Assembly: GCF_048771995.1 (NCBI RefSeq)
Contig: NC_133037.1
Coordinates: 5,001 to 69,000, forward strand
From: Taeniopygia guttata
Lineage: Eukaryota; Chordata; Aves; Passeriformes; Estrildidae
Direction of reading: 5' to 3'
Length of the DNA: 64,000 nucleotides
The position numbers and the translations under genes were made by a program. Position 1 is the stretch's first letter. Each line of letters begins with the position of its first letter. Below are positions 18,541 to 29,708 of the stretch, in pieces. The notes beneath the pieces are model-generated. The model was given only the letters and a program-made list of their open reading frames with translations, was not told where the DNA came from and did no database searches.

Positions 18541-20760
18541 AAACCTCAAGGAAGCCTGCTCAGGCTCCAAGCCCCTTCCTGTTGCTCTCTAGCCCACAGA
18601 TGTCATCCCTACCTTTTTGCAGCAGGTCCTGTTGTCCTCTGAGGGTTCTGGAGTTGTCCTGGTGCAAGGGTCGCTGCCCTGTCCCAGAGGTAGGGTTCCG
18701 GTGTGGTCTTGCTGTTAGGCTTGCTGTGTTGCGCTGCTGTTGTTAGGGGTGAAAAGGGAAAAGGCTGCTTAGGGTGAGGTTAGGGCTGGGGTGAGGGGTG
18801 ATGCACCTGTACCCTAACTTGCCTCCTAAGCTGTAGCCTGTAGCCCTGATCTCCACTAGTCTGTCCAGCCCTCAAACCCTCTCCCTTTACTCCTCAACCT
18901 TTCCCTCTGCCCCCTAGCCCTCAGGCTCTGTGTGTCACCCTCAAGCCCCACTTTGCCCCTCAAGCCCCCTCTCAGCTGCCCCTCAGCTCCTGTGTGCCAC
19001 CCTTAATCCCTCTCCTTTGCCCCTCAGCCCCCAGCTTCTCTGTGTCACCCTCCAGCTGCCCCTGTCCCCCTCAGCATCTCTCTGTGTTACCCACTGTCCC
19101 CTCCCCCTGTTCCTCTCTCAGCTCCCAGCCTGTCACCGTCAAGCCCCCACAGTGCCCCTCAAGCTGCCCCTCAGCCTCTATGCCATGAAAAGACCCTAAA
19201 AACCCATAAAAATGCCCTGACAAGCCCTCATCTTCAAAATGTCTTAAAACCCCCACAAAAACATAAAAATAGCCTCAGAATACCCTTAAAATACAATAAA
19301 AATACCCTACTTCAAAAAAAACCCTAAAACACCCCTAAAAATTCTCAAAGAACTTTTAAAAAAAACCCTAAATACTCTTAAAAGAGCGCTAAAATCAGCC
19401 CCAAAATCCTTAAAACACACTGATAAGACCCTAAAAAAACATTAAATTTCCTCAAAAAACCTAAAAATACCCGAGTCCTAAGAGTCCTCCACATACCCCC
19501 AATAGTCCTAAAAAAGCCCTAAACAATTTTAAATAGTCCTAAAAAAGCCCCAAGAACACCAAAAAAAAAAAAAAAAAAAAAAAAGTAAAAATCCAATTGG
19601 TACTAAGAAAGATCTTAAAATAACTTTTAAAAATCTTTTAAAAGCCCTGAAAAAGCCCTAAAAGTATCCTAAATGTTTCCAGGAAGTTCCTAAAAAGCTC
19701 CTGTGAGAAAACCCCTCAAATATCCTCTAAAAACACTAAAAAAACCCACTAAAAAAAGTGCTCAGTCCCCAGGCTCTACCAGTCTCTCTCTAGCCAGCAA
19801 ACATCATCTCTACCTTTTAGTTAAAGTCACTGCCTGCAGCTGCAGGAAGGGTTCTGGGGCTGTCCCAGCAGTAGGGTCACTCCATGTAGCTACTGTTGGG
19901 GAAAACTGGTGTTCTAGGGGTGCTGTTTGGGGTGAGCTTAGGGCTGGGGTGAGGGCTGCTGCTGTACCCTAAGCCTTCCCAGTACCCTATCTCCTGTCCT
20001 TTGTACCCCTAACCCTCAGTGTCAGATCTCCACTTGTCAAGTCCCACTCTCTTTGCCCCTCAGCCCACAATGTCTGTGTGCCACCCCAAGCCCTCGACAC
20101 TGTCCCTTGGCCCCCTAACCTCCACCGTGCACTCCCCACCCAGGGAGGGGTGGTTTTGAGGGTGAGGTTAAGGGTGGTGTGAGGGCTGGTTCACCTGTCA
20201 CCCTCAGCTACCCCCCACTTTGTCCTCAAGGCACCCCCTGCCTCTCAACCTCCTTGTGTCACCCTCCATGCCCCCACTGCAGCCTCTCAGTGTCTCTGTG
20301 CCACCCTGGAGCCCCCCTCTTAACTCCTACAGATCCCTTCTGCCCCTCAGCCTCCTTGTGTCACCCTCCAGCTCCCCACCGCAGCCTCTCAGCATCTCTG
20401 TGCCCCCCTTTTTACTCCTACAGACACCTTCTGCCTCTCAGCTGCCCCCACCCTCTATGCCACCCTCCAGCCCCCTGCCCTCAGCCCCAGGTTCCTTTGT
20501 GACACCCTGCAGCCCACAGATGTCATCCCTGCCTGTTTTATTTTGGTGTTGTCCTGCTGTGAGGGCTGCACTATCCCCACAAGTTTGGGCTCCCATGTGG
20601 TGCTGCTGGGAGTCACAGGTGGGCGGTGGGGGGAGTGAGGGATGGGGCAGGGGCAGGATGGGGAGGGGTGAAGGGTGAAGAGAGAGTAGGATGGGGGGGC
20701 TGGAGGTACAGCTAGGGGTGGGGGGGGAGACAGGGACAGAGAAGAACAGGGATGAGGGGA
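18541..20760. repeat. ~1.2-kb repeat units with telomere-like words and pyrimidine minisatellites
   Basis: A block containing CCCACAGATGTCATCCCTACC, a CpG-poor region, and GTGAGGTTAGGGCTGGGGTGAG appears at about 18,590-18,800, 19,770-19,980 and partly at 20,140 and 20,510. Between copies lie C/T-rich arrays (18,895-19,180; 20,190-20,480) with CAGCCTCTCTGTGTCACCCT-type units. The proline/serine/leucine open frames here are compositional. Confidence 0.6.
19185..19760. repeat. Degenerate CCCTAAAA-type repeat
   Basis: Words such as CCCTAAAA, CCTAAAAAT and CCCTTAAAA recur irregularly, with a 25-base A-run at about 19,560. They resemble telomere repeats with extra A, but none is long or exact. Confidence 0.6.
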
Positions 20761-20985
20761 GAAGGTGAGGGTAGGAGGGGGCACGACATATCTGACAGAC
20801 AGAACTGCAGCAGAATAAAATTCTGGTTCCTGAGGCAATGCCAAACACCTGCTGCAAACTGACATAAGGAACCCTGGGAAAAGGGCCGCTGTTTGTGCTC
20901 AGGGGCCTGTGACTCTGAGGTGGCAGCTGCCTGCAAAAAATCCGAATGGTGAAGGATGCGTCCCAGACCCAAGCTGGCCCTGCCT

Positions 20986-21066
20986 CAAAGCCTTACCCTA
21001 AACTGAACCCTAAATCCTAACCGAAACACAAACCCTAACCCTAATCCTAACCTAACCCTAACCTCA
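20986..21066. repeat. Short interstitial telomere-like sequence
   Basis: CCCTAA, CCTAA and CCCTAAAT words run from the TTACCCTAAACTGAACCC phrase to CCTAACCTC in the same orientation as the terminal telomere, with many interruptions. It directly precedes the CpG island. Confidence 0.75.
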
Positions 21067-21119
21067 AATAAATCTAATATTAATAATACCTCTAAATTTA
21101 AACTTAAAAATAACAGTAA

Positions 21120-21885
21120 CCCTAGAAAATGGCGGAGCCCACGGCATCACGTGAAAGGAGCAATGATGGCGGCGCCCACGGCATCACGTAAACGAGGCAA
21201 ATATGGCGGCGCCCATTGAATCACGTGATGTAAGCAAATATGGCGTCGCCTACTACATCACGTGACGGGACAAAGATGGCGGCTCCTACTACAACACGTG
21301 ATGAAAGCAAATATGGCGCCCCCCACAGCGTCACGTGATTGGAGCAAATATGGCGTCGCTTACTACATCACGTGACGGGACAAATATGGCGGCGCCTGTG
21401 TAGTCATGTGACAAGGTCAACTATGGCGGCGCCCGCTGCATCACGTGATTGAGTCAAAGATGGCCGCGCCCAGAGAATCACGTGATGGGGCAAAGATGGC
21501 GATTTTCGGGACGGGGTCGATTTTGGCGGTTTTTGGCGGTTTTTTGTGTGCCCTCCGCACGCCCTGCGTGCCGTGGTGCTGTTCCGGTGCACCCGCACCG
21601 GAGGACGCCGCGCGGGATTATTTTTGGAGTGCGGGATTTGTGTCGGAATTTCGGACAGGCGGCTGTCGGGGCGACTAATGCTTGGGGTCTTTTCTGAGGC
21701 GCTGGGGGCGGTGCGAGGGGAGGGGTCGGGGCACCGACGTGGTGACGTCACGCGGTGACGCGACGCAGGGGCGGGCCAGAGGGAGGCGTGGGTGCAGTGC
21801 GCGAATTGCAACGGCAGGTGGCGCTGCGAGACCGAGGGCTGGGCGCGCTGCCGGCCGGCGGCTGTGGGGGCAGAGCGCCTGTTTG
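21120..21885 (+). promoter_or_regulatory. CpG-island promoter between the subtelomeric segments
   Basis: The island is GC- and CpG-rich. It begins with the YY1/E-box array, continues with two E2F-like TTTTGGCGG sites (21,521-21,539), a perfect CRE TGACGTCA (21,743-21,750) and a CTCF-core match CAGGTGGCGCTG (21,815-21,826). The plus-strand orientation of the YY1 sites favours rightward initiation; minus initiation toward the telomere is also possible. Short open frames (for example 21,445-21,678) follow the array but have no recognised product; AATAAA appears on plus near 21,919. Confidence 0.6.
21126..21501 (+). repeat. Tandem ~37-bp array of alternating YY1 and CACGTG sites
   Basis: Ten units of 36-38 bases each contain (A)AxATGGCGxC, the core YY1 site, and in most units TCACGTGA, the palindromic E-box of USF and MITF/TFE factors. 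An eleventh ATGGCG ends the array. The two site types keep a near-constant spacing while the bases between them vary. A few E-boxes are altered (CACGTAA, CATGTGA, AACACGTGA). Confidence 0.9.
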
Positions 21886-21957
21886 TGCAATTCTATCCTT
21901 GTGATGTTGATTTATTAAAATAAAAATATGGATATTGATCTAGTACCGATATCCAAC

Positions 21958-22581
21958 TGTGACAGACAAAAACTCTTTAACAGTTTGAAGTTAGAAAGTG
22001 TATGTTTATTCGACACCCAGCAGCATGTGGGATAGTTCCCAAATACACACCACACTTTCCAAGTGATTAAAGAGCCCTTTTATCCATACAAGTACTGAAT
22101 ACCGAAAATACAAATACCTATTCATTTTGGTACATCCCATTCCTTGCTTCATATGCTAATCATTTCAAAAGCTATTAAGCATGAAGTTTGTTCCCTGAAA
22201 TGGGTCAGTGGTCTCTTTCATGGGGATGAGTCCCAAAATGTGGAAGTAAATGAAGTCTTCCTCATTCTGGCCTTTCTACCGTTTCAATGCAAATATGACA
22301 AATGAACTCTTAGTAGAACTCCCATTCCTTGTCTTCAGTTGATTTCAGAACAGAGGAGGCCCACAATTGTCTTATGCTCCTAAAATCTATTTATCCGTTT
22401 CTATATTCTTCATTATAAACACAGCTAACTAAACATTGTGCTGACAGGCAATCAATTACTAGTTAACTACTCACTCTTAACTTTATCAAGGCCTACTCAT
22501 TTATTTTAATTAACTCTAGTAAGGCTTGTCTTTAACTAAAATCTTAGCTCCTCTAAATCCCTTAAAATTTATGTTTCAACA
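21958..22581 (-). mobile_element. Solo LTR, minus orientation, avian ERVL-like
   Basis: Read on minus it starts about TGTTGAAACATAAATTTTAA and ends CTGTCACA. AATAAA is at 22,005-22,010 near its 3' end, the expected place for a polyadenylation signal. The body matches what I remember of avian ERVL LTRs. No internal viral genes are attached. Target-site duplications were not found, so boundaries are approximate. Confidence 0.6.
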
Positions 22582-22728
22582 TGATGAACTCTTGGTTGTA
22601 TCATTATTCGTCTGGTGGGGTTGATGGGAGTACTGGTTGCTGTGTATTGCTACTGTTACCTGCCAGCTGGATCGCTAATTAGGGGCCCTATATCTATTAG
22701 GAAAAAGAAGAAAAACAATATGTCTGGT

Positions 22729-22848
22729 GCAGCAGTAGAAAATTTCAGGCTCCCAGCAATTAAATAATTTTCTTTAGATAATTATTTAAAGGTTTGGTTG
22801 TTTTTGGTTTTTTTTTACTCCCAGGGAGCCTGAAAGTTTTTACTGCTT
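22729..22848. repeat. Hairpin at the start of segment B
   Basis: The left arm GCAGCAGTAGAAAATTTCAG plus GCTCCCAG pairs imperfectly with a right arm at 22,817-22,848. A nested inverted repeat (TAAATAATTTTC / GATAATTATTTA) lies inside. It is the counterpart of 4,751-4,859. Confidence 0.7.
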
Positions 22849-22854
22849 TTTTTT

Positions 22855-23290
22855 TTAAAGCTGGAAAGGAAAGCAGAGTTAGAAATAAAGGTAGAAATAG
22901 AGAGAAACAAAGGGTTAAAAAAAGTTGAAGTTGGAGAGAAAAAGAGAGACTGAAAAAAAAAGAACTACGAAAACAGAGGCAAACAGTGAAAACAAAAAGA
23001 GTGAAAAATGAGCAGGGTTAGGGTGAAAAAGAAAGTGAGTAAAAAAGAGAAAAAAAAAGTTAAAGCTAGAGAGAAAAAGAAATAGTAAAGTATAAACTAT
23101 AGAGAGAAAAATAAATAGTTGGAAACAGAGGAAGAAAGAAAAAAAAAGCAGGAAATAGAGAAGCAGAGAGACAGAGTTAGAAACAGTGAGAAATAGAAAC
23201 ACAGAGTTAGGGACAGACAGAAATTAAGTCAGAAATAGAAAAGAAAGATGAGAAGCAAAGGAAGAAATACAGTGAAAAAAAAATTACTGA
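22855..23290. repeat. Purine-rich tract, segment B
   Basis: A/G-rich on plus, less regular and shorter than 4,861-6,060. Open frames on minus rich in Phe/Leu/Ser are compositional. Confidence 0.8.
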
Positions 23291-23720
23291 ACCACATCAA
23301 AGAAAGACAGGAGCCAAAGCTGGAAGGTGAGGGAGCAGGGGCATCATTACTAGAGTTGATTCAACTTTACTGAATGAATTTTTTTATTTACACTTCAGCA
23401 AAACACATGGAAACAATGGATACAAATACAAGTACAGATACAATCCATAGACATGCATAGATACAGAGCAATACATGGAAATGCAGCAGCAATGGCAAAT
23501 ACAGAACAACACAGGGCAATAGAAACCAAACACATATCAACACAACATGATCCTTTTTTCTATTTTAATTACATTTTGTTTTATTGTTAGAGGAAACACA
23601 AAACAAAGATTACACACACAAAACAACACTCATCCACCACGAGCACCTCCTTCATGTTACACACAAACTCACCATCGCTCTCATCTCAACTGCTCCGTTA
23701 CACCCCAGAAATCATTGTTC
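23291..23720. other. Non-coding stretch, counterpart of 6,061-6,526
   Basis: AT-rich and CA-rich sequence with no gene seen. The distal AATAAA of segment A reads AGTAAA on minus here (about 23,365). Confidence 0.4.
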
Positions 23721-23960
23721 CTCGGGAACGTGGCTCCCGGGAGCCTCCAAAAAATCCTCCTTGACAAAAACCCTGGTCTGGGGATGGTCTGTGGCCCAAC
23801 CTTAGTGATGAATGTCACCTCGTGGACTGGCCAGGACAGAGGAAAAAAACCCAGCCAGGGGGTGGCGGGGGGGGGAAAAAACCCCAGCTGGGGATTTTTT
23901 ATTCTAAATTCAAAAATGAGTTGAAAAACCTGAAAGGCAAAGGCCATACACACAGGGTTA
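23720..23960 (-). terminator. Single decayed hairpin-plus-AATAAA module, segment B
   Basis: One copy of the ~355-bp module. AATAAA on minus is kept at 23,898-23,903. The hairpin is damaged: CCAGCTGGGG and CCCAGC remain but the long perfect arms of segment A are lost, with a G-rich insertion in the loop. Confidence 0.4.
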
Positions 23961-24364
23961 ACACCGGTCAGCATACGCTCAGACCTGCAGACAGGAGCAC
24001 ACACAAACTTCTCACAAACAGATACAGACAATCACACTTTTGCTGACACGCTGAATGCCACCCTTATGTCAAACACTACGCTGAAGAATATGCTTCGACA
24101 CATCTTCTGACTGCCGCTCCTCGACGTCAAATGGTAGATTCCAGGAAATTCTGTAGGGACCCAGAGACCCACAAGACAATGGGAGGCAGTCAATGACTGA
24201 CTATCTGACAGCTAGGAGCTATTCCCACTCTGGGCCCGTCAGTGTTGTACCCAAAACCCCATACAAGACAGATGAACTGCGAATTTTTGCAACTGCTCTA
24301 CCTAAGCGTCACTACGTGCCGGGACAGGGCAGCTCCGATCGTAATTGGCACAACAGAGGCTCGT

Positions 24365-24475
24365 ACAACATAAGCCAAGGTAGGTACATACAATATAAGT
24401 GCACACATTATAAGCCAACATAGGTAGGCACAACATAAGCACATATAATATAAGCCAACAGAGATACAATATAAG
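24365..24475. repeat. Remnant of the 40-bp minisatellite
   Basis: Only about two units of the ACATAAGCACATA...ATATAAGCCAACA repeat are present, against about a dozen in segment A. Confidence 0.75.
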
Positions 24476-25345
24476 TGAGGACTTGACATAACTCTCCAGA
24501 AGATTAATTCTTGACCCTATACCCTTTGAGAAGGCGGAATCTACAGAATTACTGCGGTCACATGATGAGTGTCTAATATGCTCCATATAGAAGTCCAAGA
24601 GAATGGCATGGGAAGAGAAGGCGCTACCAAAGGTGAGAAGAAAGATGGATGAGAACATCTCATGTACATCTTCCTGTCCCAAAAAGTAAAAATGTAAATA
24701 TGCCAGAATAAGTGATATCCAGGAAGGTACGTGAGTAAAATACAGCCAATACAGCACAGAATGATGCTGCTAAAGCATGGAGATGTAACAAAGGCCTACG
24801 ACACAGAAATCAGTGGACACGGAAAAGATGACACTGGACACAGACACCATGATACGGACACAAGTGGAAACTGCCTGGCAGTTCCACCTTATGGACCCCA
24901 AGATTCCTAACCCAAGATGAGCCATGGGCTGATGAAGCCAAAGGAAAGAAAGAACTAGGGCAATACCACATGATGGTGAAAGGCAACTCCTCTCAAGATG
25001 TTAGTGCCAAAGCACTTAAGAGGAAGCCTAAACAGCTCAGTAAGTCCAGAGAAGGAAGCAATGACTACGGGGTGACCATGGCTATAGCTCCAGACATGCA
25101 GGCAGGCTCCTCAAGTGAAAATATCCACGATGACATCAAGAGTCATAGAAGGCCGCTGATGCAAACCTCATGAGAATGCGGAGACGGATCGGAACGGCCC
25201 TGGCCGGCAAAGACTCCGGTGAGGCTGAGGAGAAACCCTCTCCCTTTGCCCCCAAGGGGCCCATTCCACTATCGGCCTCTCCTCTAAGTTAACATCAAAT
25301 TGCCTCCTGTGATAGTAAAGGTTTTTCCCCCATCTCCCACCAACT
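24476..25345. other. Unique block of segment B, no gene supported
   Basis: Counterpart of 8,429-9,250. A plus frame at 24,970-25,173 aligns with the plus frame at 8,881-9,198 but differs at about 19 of 67 positions, largely at former CpG sites, and ends early. I do not call a gene. Confidence 0.35.
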
Positions 25346-25832
25346 GGTCCCAGCACTTAGCTTTTGCAAGACAACAGGACAGAATCCAATGTCAGTTGGA
25401 TGCGGACGGGGAGATGTTCTCTACATCTGCTTCAGTGCTGCCAGTTCCAAACTTCAGCTACGCACCTCCTCGGGGTACCTAAGACAAAACGGAAAATGCA
25501 ATTAGTGCCCATCAAAGGAGGAATCCCCGGAACTCAGACACACCGCTGCCCCAGCTCACCAGAAAACTCGATTTGACTCCACAGGCTGCTTGGAGGACAC
25601 CTGCAAAATGAAAAGGTACACGCTTGGCATGCTGCTGCATAACGGTCACCTATGAGTGACCGTGCCTAAATGCCAACTCACCCGCTTGCCTCTGTTCCTT
25701 CACACACCTAGAGCAATGACAGCACCTGCAAAAAAACAAAGCAAAAACACCAAACCCACACTGAGATACTGCAAAAACACCACCCCCCTGACTCGAAAAG
25801 TACACCCACCCAGACCTTAAGCTTGCACCCAC

Positions 25833-25877
25833 CTGGCTTCAGACATCCAGACCAGAGACATCTTGCAAGAGGACTGC
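25833..25877 (-). CDS. Predicted 45-nt exon, copy B
   Basis: Acceptor TTTGTTTTATTGTAG, donor CCAG/GTGGGT, phase 1-1, open (SPLARCLWSGCLKP). It matches 9,733-9,777. Confidence 0.3.
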
Positions 25878-26999
25878 CTACAATAAAACAAAGTAACCCA
25901 GAGTGGATGCTTAGAATTGCACCAGAAATTGAGACAGGAGCCAGAACAACAGCTTCTGTCCACTGCTCACCTGGCACACTGGGCCTTGACTGCTCCTAGC
26001 CACCTGGACTTCCTAAAATTAAACACAAAGACAAGCGCTGTAACACAGTCACGATGTAGGCTTCTTCTGCAAACACAAACCATGACTGACCTTCTCAGGG
26101 AAGCCCCCTGACCGGAGCAGGGCACACCGCCACAGAGTTAATGCATCTGCATCTGAAAGAAAGTTGGGAGAAAATTCAAACAGCTGTAGGATAACTTAAC
26201 AGGTCAAAATATCTAGTGTGAATTTAGGAATACTATCTTGAATGCAATTACATGCCCCACGCAAAATTGCAAATCTCTGGGATTGGTGCAATTACACAAG
26301 GCTACGCAGCAGGACAGAGCAGCTGAGGGACAAATAAGCGCAGACACCCGTGACACAGGACAGGACAGGAAAAACAAAAGGACAGGACAGGGAGAGAGAA
26401 CATTTGACGAGAGGAATGTCTGCAAAGACCAAGACACCCAAAGAAAACAGAGTGCACCATAGACAAGTGACAGGACACACACCAGAACTGCTCTGCCCTG
26501 TGCACCTCAGCACAGAGACCAAAACAGACACTTTCCCTTTAGGTGGCCTAAGGGGATGCTTCTTGGACATCCCCATCTCCAAAATTGACTCAAAAACCCC
26601 TCCTGCGGAGTCCCAACCTGGCACCTCTCTTCCTTCCCCTCTGTGGGTCATAACCCTTGACTTATCTTGCACATATCTGGGGATGCAAATCCTCATCAGG
26701 TGCAGAAGGAGGCCTCCTGCCGGTCAGGGAAATTCCAGTTGTCACCAGGCTGTTCCCTCTTGGTCTGACAAGAGAAAGAAAACCAAACATCAGTGCACAA
26801 CCTTAACAGTACATCGGCCAAAACCTGACAATTCTGCTACTCACCGTTTCCTAAGAATGCTCGGGCCACGCACCTCAGGCGTGCTTGGAGGACGACGCCT
26901 TCAACACAGGGTACACCTAGGTTAAGTGGAGACAAGGTGACGCGGCATTGCTGAAACTTCAGAGGACCCTCGCTCCTCCTCCCAACCTCCCCAACTCAC

Positions 27000-27167
27000 C
27001 ACAACTCCTCGGCCATTCCTCTGGGCTACCAGGAGAAGACCTTGAAATACAAAATCGGTAGGCTTCATCACAGGGTCCTGTAATACTTCCAGAGGGCTCA
27101 TAAGTGCAGAAAACCCGGTCCATCGGCCAGCTGGTGACAGGGGCTTGGCATACTCCCAGTGGATTCC
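27000..27167 (-). CDS. Cassette Cys-rich exon, unit B1
   Basis: A 168-nt exon, phase 1-1, with a strong acceptor (TTTTTTGTTTGTGTGCTTTAG) and donor GTGAGT. The frame starts NPLGVCQAPVTSWPMDRVFC, continues TYEPSGSITGPCDEAYRFC and ends ISRSSPGSPEEWPRSC. There are four or five cysteines in about 56 residues. The domain is not recognised. Confidence 0.4.
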
Positions 27168-28265
27168 CTAAAGCACACAAACAAAAAAGCATGCTTACAG
27201 TTGCACCAAAAACTGAAACCTGAGCAAGAACAACTACTTCTCTCCACTGCTAACCTGGCACAATGGGCCTTGGCTGCTGCTATCTGCCTGGACTTCCTAA
27301 AAATAAAGGCAAAGAACACCACTGTAACACAGTCACCATTAAGGCTTTCCCTGCAAATGCAAACAATGACCTGCTCATGGGAAGTTCCTTATCCAGGACT
27401 GGAGCCCACTGCCACAGATTTGAACTGCCTGCATCTGAAAGGAAGTTAGAACTAGTGTCAAAAGGCTGCAGTAAAACTTAACAGTACCAAACATGTTATG
27501 GCAATCTCCTAATACAATCTAGAGCCCAAATACACCCTGCATTACAAATTTCAAGTCCCCAGCACTTGTGCTATTACAGGCTATGCAGCAGGGCAGAGCA
27601 GCTCCGGGATGAATATGTGTAGACACCCGTGACACAGGACAGGACGTGACAAAGGAGGGGACAGGAGAGGGAGAGAGAGCTTTTGATGAGAAGAAAGGAC
27701 CGAGAGACCCAAAGAACACAGAGTGCACCAGAGACAAGTGACAGGACACACACCGGAACTGCTCTGCCCTGTGCACCTCAGCACAGAGATCAAAACAGAC
27801 ACTGTCCCTTTAGGTGACCTAAGGGGATGCTTCTTGGACATCCCCATCTCTAAAACAGACACAAAAGCCTCTTCTAGAAAGTCCCAACCTGGCACCCCAC
27901 CTCCATCCTCTCTGTGGGTCATAACCCTCCACTTATCTTGCATGCATCTGGGGATGCAAATCCCTGTTGGCTGCAGAAAAAGGCCGTCTACCTGTCTGGT
28001 AAGTTCCAGCTGTCGCCTCTTGGTCTGCCGAGAGAAAGAAAACCAAACATCAGTGCACAGTCTTAACAGCACATCTGCCAAAACCTGATAATTTTGCTAC
28101 TCACCATTCTCCTCAAAATGGACATGTACTTGGCCTGGACGCTTCAGGTCTGCTTGGATTCTGACGCCGTCATTGCAGGGTACAGCTAGGTTAAGTGGAG
28201 ACAACGTTACATGGCATTGCTGAAACTCGAGTGGACTCTCACTCCTCCCTACCTCACCGACTCAC

Positions 28266-28433
28266 TGCAACTCCTCGGCCAGTCGTCTGGGCTACCAGGA
28301 GAAGACCTTGAAATACAAAATTGGTAGGCTTCATCACAGGGTCCTGTAATACTTCCAGAGGGCTCATAAGTGCAGAAAACCTGGTCCATCAGCCAGCTGG
28401 TGACAGGGGCTTGGCATACTCCTAGTGGATTCC
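28266..28433 (-). CDS. Cassette Cys-rich exon, unit B2
   Basis: 168 nt, phase 1-1, same acceptor type and GTGAGT donor. It differs from B1 at a few positions, such as SWLMDQVFC and PDDWPRSC. Confidence 0.4.
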
Positions 28434-28662
28434 CTAAAGCACACAAACAAAAAAGCATGCTTACAGTTGCACCAAAAACTGAAACCTGAGCAAGAACAAC
28501 TGCTTCTCTCCACTGCTCACCTGGCAGACTTGGCCTTGACAGCTGCTATCTGCCTAGACCTCCTAAAAATAAAGGCAAAGAACTCCACTGTCATAGAGTC
28601 ACCATTTAGGCTTCCCCTGCAATTGCAAACAATGACTGACCTGCTCATTGGAAGTTCCTCAC

Positions 28663-28704
28663 CCAGGACTGGAGCCCACTGCCACAGATTTGAACTGTCT
28701 GCAT
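28663..28704 (-). CDS. Cassette 42-nt exon (ADSSNLW type), unit B2
   Basis: Acceptor TAACTTCCTTTCAG, donor CTGG/GTGAGG, phase 1-1, ADSSNLWQWAPVL. In the alternate cassettes (near 27,400 and 29,940) the donor reads ATAAGG and is probably dead. Confidence 0.3.
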
Positions 28705-29540
28705 CTGAAAGGAAGTTAGGACTAGTGTCAAACAGCTGCAGAAAAACTTAACAGTACCAAACATGTTATGGCAATCTCTTAATCCAGTCTAGAGCCCAAT
28801 TACACCCTGCATTACAAATTTCAAGTCCCCAGGACTTGTGCTGTTTCAGGCTATGCAGCAGGGCAGAGCAGCACCGGGATGAATATGTGCAGACACCCGT
28901 GACACGGGACAGGACGTGACAAAGGAGGGGACAGGAGAGGGAGAGAGAGCTTTAGATGAGAAGAAAGGACTGAGCGACCCAAAGAACACAGAGTGCACCA
29001 GAGACAAGTGACAGGACACACACCGGAACTGCTCTGCCCTGTGCACCTCAGCACAGATATCAAAACAGACACTTTCCCTTTAGGTGGCCTAAGGGGATGC
29101 TTCTTGGACATCCCCATCTCCAAAACAGACACAAAAACCCCTCCTGCGGAGTCCCAACCTGGCACCTCTCTTCCATCCCCTCTGCGGGTCGTAACCCTTG
29201 ACTTATCTTGCACATATCTGGGGATGCAAATCCTCATCAGGTGCAGAAGGAGGCCTCCTGCCGGTCAGGGAAATTCCAGTTGTCACCAGGCTGTTCCCTC
29301 TTGGTCTGACAAGAGAAAGAAAACCAAACATCAGTGCACAACCTTAACAGTACATCGGCCAAAACCTGACAATTCTGCTACTCACCGTTTCCTAAGAATG
29401 CTCGGGCCACGCACCTCAGGCGTGCTTGGAGGCCGACACCTTCATCACAGGGTACACCTGGGTTAAGTGGAGACAAGGTGACGCAACATTGCTGAAACTT
29501 CAGAGAACCCTCGCTCCTCCTCCCAACCTCCCCAACTCAC

Positions 29541-29708
29541 CACAACTCCTCGGCCATTCCTCTGGGCTACCAGGAGGGGACCTTGAAATACAAAACCGGT
29601 AGGCTTCATCACAGGGTCCTGTAATACTTCCAGAGGGCTCATAAGTGCAGGAAACCCGGTCCATCGGCCAGCTGGTGACAGGGGCTTGGCATACTCCCAG
29701 TGGATTCC
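29541..29708 (-). CDS. Cassette Cys-rich exon, unit B3
   Basis: Nearly identical to B1, 2,541 bases away; 168 nt, phase 1-1, intact, with SRSPPGSPEEW where B1 has SRSSPGSPEEW. Confidence 0.4.

Noticed and set aside
21445-21811. Frames after the YY1 array, including repeated Lys-Met-Ala
   Set aside because: The Met-Ala comes from ATGGCG of the YY1 sites; frames overlap on both strands and none is recognised.
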